DNA of 64,000 nucleotides, taken from JAJFUE01 sp041687335. Its GTDB lineage: Bacteria; Sumerlaeota; Sumerlaeia; MVZB01. Location: contig JAWLCE010000017.1 in NCBI GenBank assembly GCA_041687335.1, forward strand, positions 27,528-91,527. Reading direction: 5' to 3'. Both the position numbers and the translations under genes were made by a program. Below the pieces are notes generated by a model that had not been told where the DNA came from, searched no databases, and saw nothing but the letters and a program-made list of their open reading frames with translations. The stretch's first letter is position 1. Each line of letters opens with the position of its first letter. This document shows, piece by piece, positions 60,651 through 64,000 of this stretch.

Positions 60651-63014
60651 ATGCGCCCGCTCGACCGCAAGCTCCTGCGCGACCTGACCACGATGAAGGG
60701 CCAGATGACGGCCGTCGGCCTGGTGATGGTCTGCGGGCTGGCGGTGATGATCATGGCCCACAGCCTGATCCTGTCGCTGGAGTCCACCCGCGCCGGATAT
60801 TACGCGCGCAACCGCTTCGCCGATGTCTTCGTCGAGATGACGCGCGCGCCCAACGCGCTTCGGTCGCGGCTCGAGGCGATCGATGGCGTCCAGGCGCTGG
60901 ATACCCGCGTGCGTGGTGCGCTGCGGCTCAACCTGCCCGGGATCGCCGAGCCGGCCGACGGCTTCATCCTCTCGCTGCCCGAGGACCGCCCCCAGCAGCT
61001 CAACCTGCTGCACCTGCGCGCCGGGCGCCTGCCCGAGATCGGCAGCCGCCGCGAGGTCGTCATCAGCGCGGCCTTCGCCGCGGCGCACGGCTTCCGGCCC
61101 GGCGACACGGTCGAGGCCACGATCTATGGTGCGCGCGAGCGACTGCGTATCGTCGGCATTGCGCTCTCGCCCGAGTTCGTCATCGAGGCCCGCGCCGGCC
61201 AGATCGTGCCCGACCCGCGCCGCTTTGGGATCTTCTGGATGAATGAGCGCGAGCTCGCGACCGCCTTCGACCTCTTGGGTGCATTCAATAACGCCGTCTT
61301 CGGACTGGCCCCCGGCGCCGACACTCGCGCCGTCATCGCCGAGATTGACCGGCTGCTGGTCCCCTACGGCGGGCTGGGGGCCTATGATCGCGGCGAGCAC
61401 CCCTCGGCGCGCCAGCTCGACGACGAGCTGGCCGGCCTGCGCGTTTCGGCGATCGCCTTCCCGCTGATCTTCCTCAGCATCGCCGCTTTCATGACCAGCG
61501 CCGCCCTGACGCGGCTGGTGCGGCTCCAGCGCGAGCAGATCGCCCAACTGAAGGCCTTTGGCTACAGCCCCGGCGAGATCGGCCTGCACTATTTCAAGTT
61601 TGCGCTGGTGGTGGTGATTGGGGCGACGGCCGCCGGGGTGGGGCTGGGCTACTGGCTGGGCGTGCTGGTGGTTGGGGTCTACCACCGCTTCTTCAATTTC
61701 CCCGAGCTGGTCTTCCAGCCGAACTGGCCGGCGGTGGGGCTGGCCTTTGCCGCCAGCGCCGCCTCCTCGTTTCTCGGCGTGCTGGGGGCCATCCGCCAGG
61801 CGATGCGGCTGCCCCCCGCCGAGGCGATGCGCCCCGAGCCCCCCGCCGACTTCCGGCCCTCGGCCGCCGAGCGGCTCGGCCTGGCGCGGCTGGTCTCGCC
61901 CGCCTTCCGGATGGCGCTGCGCAACCTGGAGCGCAAGCCCTGGCAGGCATTCTTCACCGCCCTCGGCCTGGTCTTCGCGACCGCCATCCCGATCCTGCCC
62001 GGCGTCATGCGCGACGGCATCAGCCACCTGATCGACTTCCAATGGAGCCTGACCCAGCGCCAGGACGTCACGCTGGGGCTGATTGAGCCGGCCTCGGCGG
62101 CGGGGCTGCATGCTTTGGAGCGCCTGCCGGGGGTGCAGGCCGCCGAACCCTTCCGTGCCGTCCCCGCCCGACTTCGCGTCGGCCATCGCGAGCATCGCGT
62201 CGGCATCACCGGGCTGCCGCGCGAGGCGCGGCTGAGCCGGCTGCTCGACGCGCAGGGCCGCCCCGCCCAGTTGCCGCTGACCGGGCTGCTGCTCTCCGAG
62301 GCGCTGGCGGGCATGCTTGACGTGCGCGTGGGCGAAAATGTCCGCATTGAGGTCCAGGAGGGGCGCCGCCCCGTGCTCGAGGCCCCGGTGGCGGGGGTCA
62401 TCACCGACTTTACCGGCGTCGGCGCCTACATGGAGCTCGGCGCCCTGCGCCGCCTGCTGGGCGAGGGCCGCACGATTAGCGGCGCGCACCTGACGGTCGA
62501 CGCGGCGCGCTGGAATGACTTCCTCGTGGCGGTCGGCGAGGCGCCGCGCATCGGCACGATGACCATCACCGCCGCCATGCGCCAAAGCTTCACCGATACG
62601 ATGGCCCAGATGATGGGCACGATGCAGGCGATCTACTACGGCTTCGCGATCATCGTCGCCTTTGGCGTGATCTACAACGGCGCCCGGATCGCGCTCTCCG
62701 AACGCAGCCGCGACCTGGCCACCCTGCGCGTGCTCGGCTTCAACCACCGCGAGGTCGCCGCCGTGCTGATCGGCGAGCTGGCCCTGCTGACGCTGCTGGC
62801 GATCCCGCTGGGTCTGGCGCTGGGCACTTGGCTGGCGCGCCTCATCGTCGAGGTCTCGGCCACCGAGACCGTCCGCCTGCCGCTGATTCTGACCGCGCGC
62901 ACCTATGCCCTGGCGGTGCTGGTCGTGCTGGGCTCCTCAGGGCTTTCCTTCGCCGTCGTCGGCCGGCGCATCCGCAAGCTCGACCTGCTGGGGGTCCTCA
63001 AGGCCAGGGAGTAG
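60651..63014 (+). CDS. FtsX/MacB-family ABC permease, duplicated form
   Basis: 787-residue inner-membrane protein with two FtsX-type units. Unit 1: helix VGLVMVCGLAVMIMAHSLILSLE, a periplasmic core domain (about 50-265), then a group of three helices (ISAIAFPLIFLSIAAFMTSAAL, VVVIGATAAGVGLGYWLGVLVVG, AVGLAFAASAASSFLGVLG). Unit 2 starts near 435 (ALGLVFATAIPILPGV), with a second core domain and three C-terminal helices (IYYGFAIIVAFGVIYNGARIALSERSRDLATLRVLGFNHREVAAVLIGELALLTLLAIPLGLALG). This matches the ten-TM-like MacB relatives (DevC/LolC-like eight-helix arrangement). GGTGAG precedes ATG 60651. Confidence 0.88.
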   Translation: MRPLDRKLLRDLTTMKGQMTAVGLVMVCGLAVMIMAHSLILSLESTRAGYYARNRFADVFVEMTRAPNALRSRLEAIDGVQALDTRVRGALRLNLPGIAEPADGFILSLPEDRPQQLNLLHLRAGRLPEIGSRREVVISAAFAAAHGFRPGDTVEATIYGARERLRIVGIALSPEFVIEARAGQIVPDPRRFGIFWMNERELATAFDLLGAFNNAVFGLAPGADTRAVIAEIDRLLVPYGGLGAYDRGEHPSARQLDDELAGLRVSAIAFPLIFLSIAAFMTSAALTRLVRLQREQIAQLKAFGYSPGEIGLHYFKFALVVVIGATAAGVGLGYWLGVLVVGVYHRFFNFPELVFQPNWPAVGLAFAASAASSFLGVLGAIRQAMRLPPAEAMRPEPPADFRPSAAERLGLARLVSPAFRMALRNLERKPWQAFFTALGLVFATAIPILPGVMRDGISHLIDFQWSLTQRQDVTLGLIEPASAAGLHALERLPGVQAAEPFRAVPARLRVGHREHRVGITGLPREARLSRLLDAQGRPAQLPLTGLLLSEALAGMLDVRVGENVRIEVQEGRRPVLEAPVAGVITDFTGVGAYMELGALRRLLGEGRTISGAHLTVDAARWNDFLVAVGEAPRIGTMTITAAMRQSFTDTMAQMMGTMQAIYYGFAIIVAFGVIYNGARIALSERSRDLATLRVLGFNHREVAAVLIGELALLTLLAIPLGLALGTWLARLIVEVSATETVRLPLILTARTYALAVLVVLGSSGLSFAVVGRRIRKLDLLGVLKARE

Positions 63015-63017
63015 ACC

Positions 63018-64000
63018 ATGAACATGAATTCCGATGATCAGGCCAGAAGCCGGCGCGCCCGTGCGCGGCGCGGTTGGCTGCGCCGCATCCTGCTTTATAT
63101 GCTGGCAGTCGGCCTGCTCGCCGCGTTGGTGGTGGCGCTGTGGCCCCAGCCGATCCCGGTCGATACCGCCGTCGCGGCGCGGGGACCGCTGACCATCAGC
63201 GTGATGGAGGAGGGCCAGACGCGCATCCGCCAGCGCCACGTGATCTACCCGCCGATCGCGGGCTTTATGACGCGCGTGCCGCTGCGCGCGGGGGCGCCGG
63301 TGGTGGCCGGCCAGACGATCCTGGCGACGATCCGGCCCGAGGCGACCGGCTTCCTCAGCCCGCGCGGGCGGGCCGAGGCCGAGGCCCGCGTCAGCGCCGC
63401 CGAGGCCGCCATCCAGCTGCGCCAGGCCGAGCTGGAGCGTGCGCGCGTCGAGCACGAGCAGGCACGCCGCGACTTCGAGCGCATCGACTCGCTCCTGGCC
63501 GAGGGGATCGTGACCCAGCAGGAGTGGGACCAGGCCGACGCGCGCGCGCGCATGCTGGCGCGCCAGGTCAACGCCGCCGAATTTGCCGAACGCATCGCCC
63601 GATTCGAACTTGAACAGGCCCGCGCCGCGCTCCTGCAGGCGGAGTCCCCCGCCGAGGGCGGCTTCGAACCGCTGCGCATCGTGGCGCCGGTCGATGGCTT
63701 CGTCCTGCAGGTCTTCGAGGAAAATGAGCGCGTCGTCACCCCGCAGACCGCGATTCTGGAAGTCGGCGACCCGCGCGACTTGGAGGCCGAAATCGAGCTG
63801 CTCTCCAGCGATGCCGTCGCGGTCTCGCCGGGGGCCGAGGTCTGGATCGAACATTGGGGCGGCGATCAGCCGCTGCGCGGCCGGGTGAGCCTGGTCGAAC
63901 CGGGCGGCTTCACCAAAATTTCGGCCCTTGGCGTCGAGGAACAGCGCGTGCGTGTGCGCGTGGATTTCATCGACCCACCCCCTGCCGTCGCCGCCTTGGG
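63018..64000 (+). CDS. HlyD-family periplasmic adaptor, 5' part (runs off window)
   Basis: 327 residues are seen, open to the window end. One N-terminal membrane helix (about 23-43, RILLYMLAVGLLAALVVALW) anchors the adaptor. A lipoyl/barrel-sandwich half (VMEEGQTRIRQRHVIYPPIAGFMTRVPLRAGAPVVAGQTILATI) is followed by a long coiled-coil hairpin (about 115-215, AEARVSAAEAAIQLRQAELERARVEHEQARRDFE...) and a return lipoyl half (RIVAPVDGFVLQVFEENERVVTPQTAILEVG). It starts three bases after the permease stop. It would link the ABC permease to an outer-membrane channel. The 3' end is outside the window. Confidence 0.9.
   Translation, partial: MNMNSDDQARSRRARARRGWLRRILLYMLAVGLLAALVVALWPQPIPVDTAVAARGPLTISVMEEGQTRIRQRHVIYPPIAGFMTRVPLRAGAPVVAGQTILATIRPEATGFLSPRGRAEAEARVSAAEAAIQLRQAELERARVEHEQARRDFERIDSLLAEGIVTQQEWDQADARARMLARQVNAAEFAERIARFELEQARAALLQAESPAEGGFEPLRIVAPVDGFVLQVFEENERVVTPQTAILEVGDPRDLEAEIELLSSDAVAVSPGAEVWIEHWGGDQPLRGRVSLVEPGGFTKISALGVEEQRVRVRVDFIDPPPAVAAL

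Overview
This is a GC-rich chromosomal window from a diderm (Gram-negative-type) bacterium, probably an uncultured lineage. The outer-membrane signs are an LptF/LptG-type LPS-export permease, a LolD-type ATPase, an MsbA-like exporter and WecG/O-antigen-ligase genes. Bacterial housekeeping genes (scpA, glmS, trpS, hemB, aroKB, psd) and many Shine-Dalgarno sites support a bacterium. The dispersed hairpin-rich intergenic repeats, the carbohydrate-active enzymes and a CDKAL1-like tRNA methylthiotransferase recall Sumerlaeota, Hydrogenedentota or Planctomycetota genomes, but the window holds no rRNA or marker that settles the phylum. I found no rRNA, tRNA, CRISPR array, insertion sequence or prophage.

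Layout. 0-3 kb: sulfate assimilation (cysC end, Fe-S type cysH) and an HGSNAT/NagX-like membrane acetyltransferase. 3.6-6.6 kb: tightly packed scpA, GerMN-domain protein and CDKAL1-like methylthiotransferase. 6.7-8.7 kb: a sugar-1-phosphate nucleotidyltransferase plus NahK-like sugar kinase pair, probably for hexosamine salvage. 8.9-20.6 kb: an exported repeat-rich protein, trpS, an SMP-30-like lipoprotein, a metallophosphoesterase, glmS, ppx, a BNR_4 protein and an aroK-aroB fusion. 21.4-35.5 kb: envelope and glycan genes (GT2, MsbA-like exporter with methyltransferase, secreted clan GH-A hydrolase, an unrecognised protein with GT4, a second ABC exporter, a B12-binding radical SAM protein, a DoxX-like protein).

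35.8-47.2 kb: hemB, a duplicated kinase-like protein, LptF/G, a 0.8-kb mosaic of nested repeats, a secreted beta-propeller, lolD, and a polysaccharide block (WecG/TagA, O-antigen ligase-like, Gfo/Idh/MocA). 47.4-58.2 kb: pabB-pabC fusion, GHL10-like protein, GH105, TatD-radical SAM fusion, a small membrane protein, ymdB, a zinc-ribbon coiled coil, psd and a ferredoxin-NADP reductase-like flavoprotein. 58.2-64 kb: an exported small heat-shock protein behind a well-formed sigma-54 promoter, then a TetR-ABC ATPase-permease-HlyD efflux operon that runs off the window.

The points most worth follow-up are the protein at 37.1-38.8 kb, which reads as two tandem kinase-like domains with only the first keeping both catalytic aspartates; the sigma-54 promoter with flanking inverted repeats before an exported Hsp20; the nested repeat mosaic at 40.06-40.86 kb; several dispersed intergenic repeat families; and the bacterial CDKAL1-like gene.
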